DNA of 5,027 bases, taken from positions 1-5,027 of the forward strand of contig CAMFZJ010000099.1 in NCBI GenBank assembly GCA_946004305.1, given 5' to 3'. The notes below the pieces were generated by a model. The model had not been told where the DNA came from and searched no databases. It saw only the letters and a list, made by a program, of their open reading frames with translations. The position numbers and the translations under genes are program-made. The DNA comes from an uncultured Clostridia bacterium (GTDB lineage: Bacteria > Bacillota > Clostridia > Oscillospirales > Acutalibacteraceae). Every line of letters begins with the position of its first letter. Position 1 is the first letter of the stretch. Of this stretch, positions 4,983 to 5,027 are shown piece after piece.

Positions 4983-5027
4983 CTGTCTCTTATACACATC
5001 TCCGAGCCCACGAGACGTAGAGGAATC
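4983..5027 (+). other. Illumina Nextera i7-side adapter (artefact)
   Basis: This is not genomic DNA. Positions 4983-5001 (CTGTCTCTTATACACATCT) are the Tn5 mosaic end, 5002-5016 (CCGAGCCCACGAGAC) are the read-2 adapter, 5017-5024 (GTAGAGGA) match the Nextera i7 index N712, and 5025-5027 (ATC) begin the P7 sequence. Genomic sequence ends at 4982. Identities are recalled from the published adapter set. Confidence 0.98.

Overview
The window is a short, AT-rich contig of 4,937 genomic bases (46-4982) flanked on both sides by untrimmed Illumina Nextera library adapter (1-45 and 4983-5027). The adapters carry readable index sequences, so the contig ends are library ends and not genome features. Two open reading frames run into adapter and pick up artefactual residues: LSLIHI at one C-terminus and MYKRQ at one N-terminus. 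The AT-rich composition, strong AGGAGG-type ribosome binding sites, a SpoIIM-family protein, a secreted multi-domain wall hydrolase with bacterial Ig-like and SH3b repeats, and a DUF5685-type protein all suggest a Bacillota (Clostridia, perhaps Ruminococcus/Oscillospiraceae-like) genome, probably from a metagenome. The lineage is an inference.

All five genes lie on the minus strand, so transcription runs from right to left. First comes a tightly packed three-gene group. A cysteine-rich DUF5685-like protein (4119-4958) with two aspartate-rich motifs is followed after one base by a J-domain/TPR protein with an eight-cysteine tail (3515-4117). Four bases later comes a small six-helix membrane protein (2980-3510). 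The spacing argues for one operon with coupled translation. The function is not known to me. The motifs raise the idea of a membrane-linked, chaperone-assisted, metal-binding or prenyltransferase-like system.

Next, after a 68-bp gap with a plausible sigma-A promoter, comes a 765-residue secreted protein (614-2911): signal peptide, SH3b, four BIG_2 Ig-like repeats, another beta-rich domain, and a GH24 lysozyme-type domain that appears to be interrupted by a second SH3b domain. It should bind and cut peptidoglycan outside the cell. After a 64-bp gap containing nested inverted repeats comes a SpoIIM-like membrane protein (46-549), truncated by the library end. In spore formers SpoIIM works with the wall hydrolases SpoIID and SpoIIP, so its place next to a wall hydrolase is suggestive but not proof of a shared role.

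No RNA genes, mobile elements, CRISPR arrays or convincing Rho-independent terminators are visible. No gene-free stretch exceeds 70 bases.
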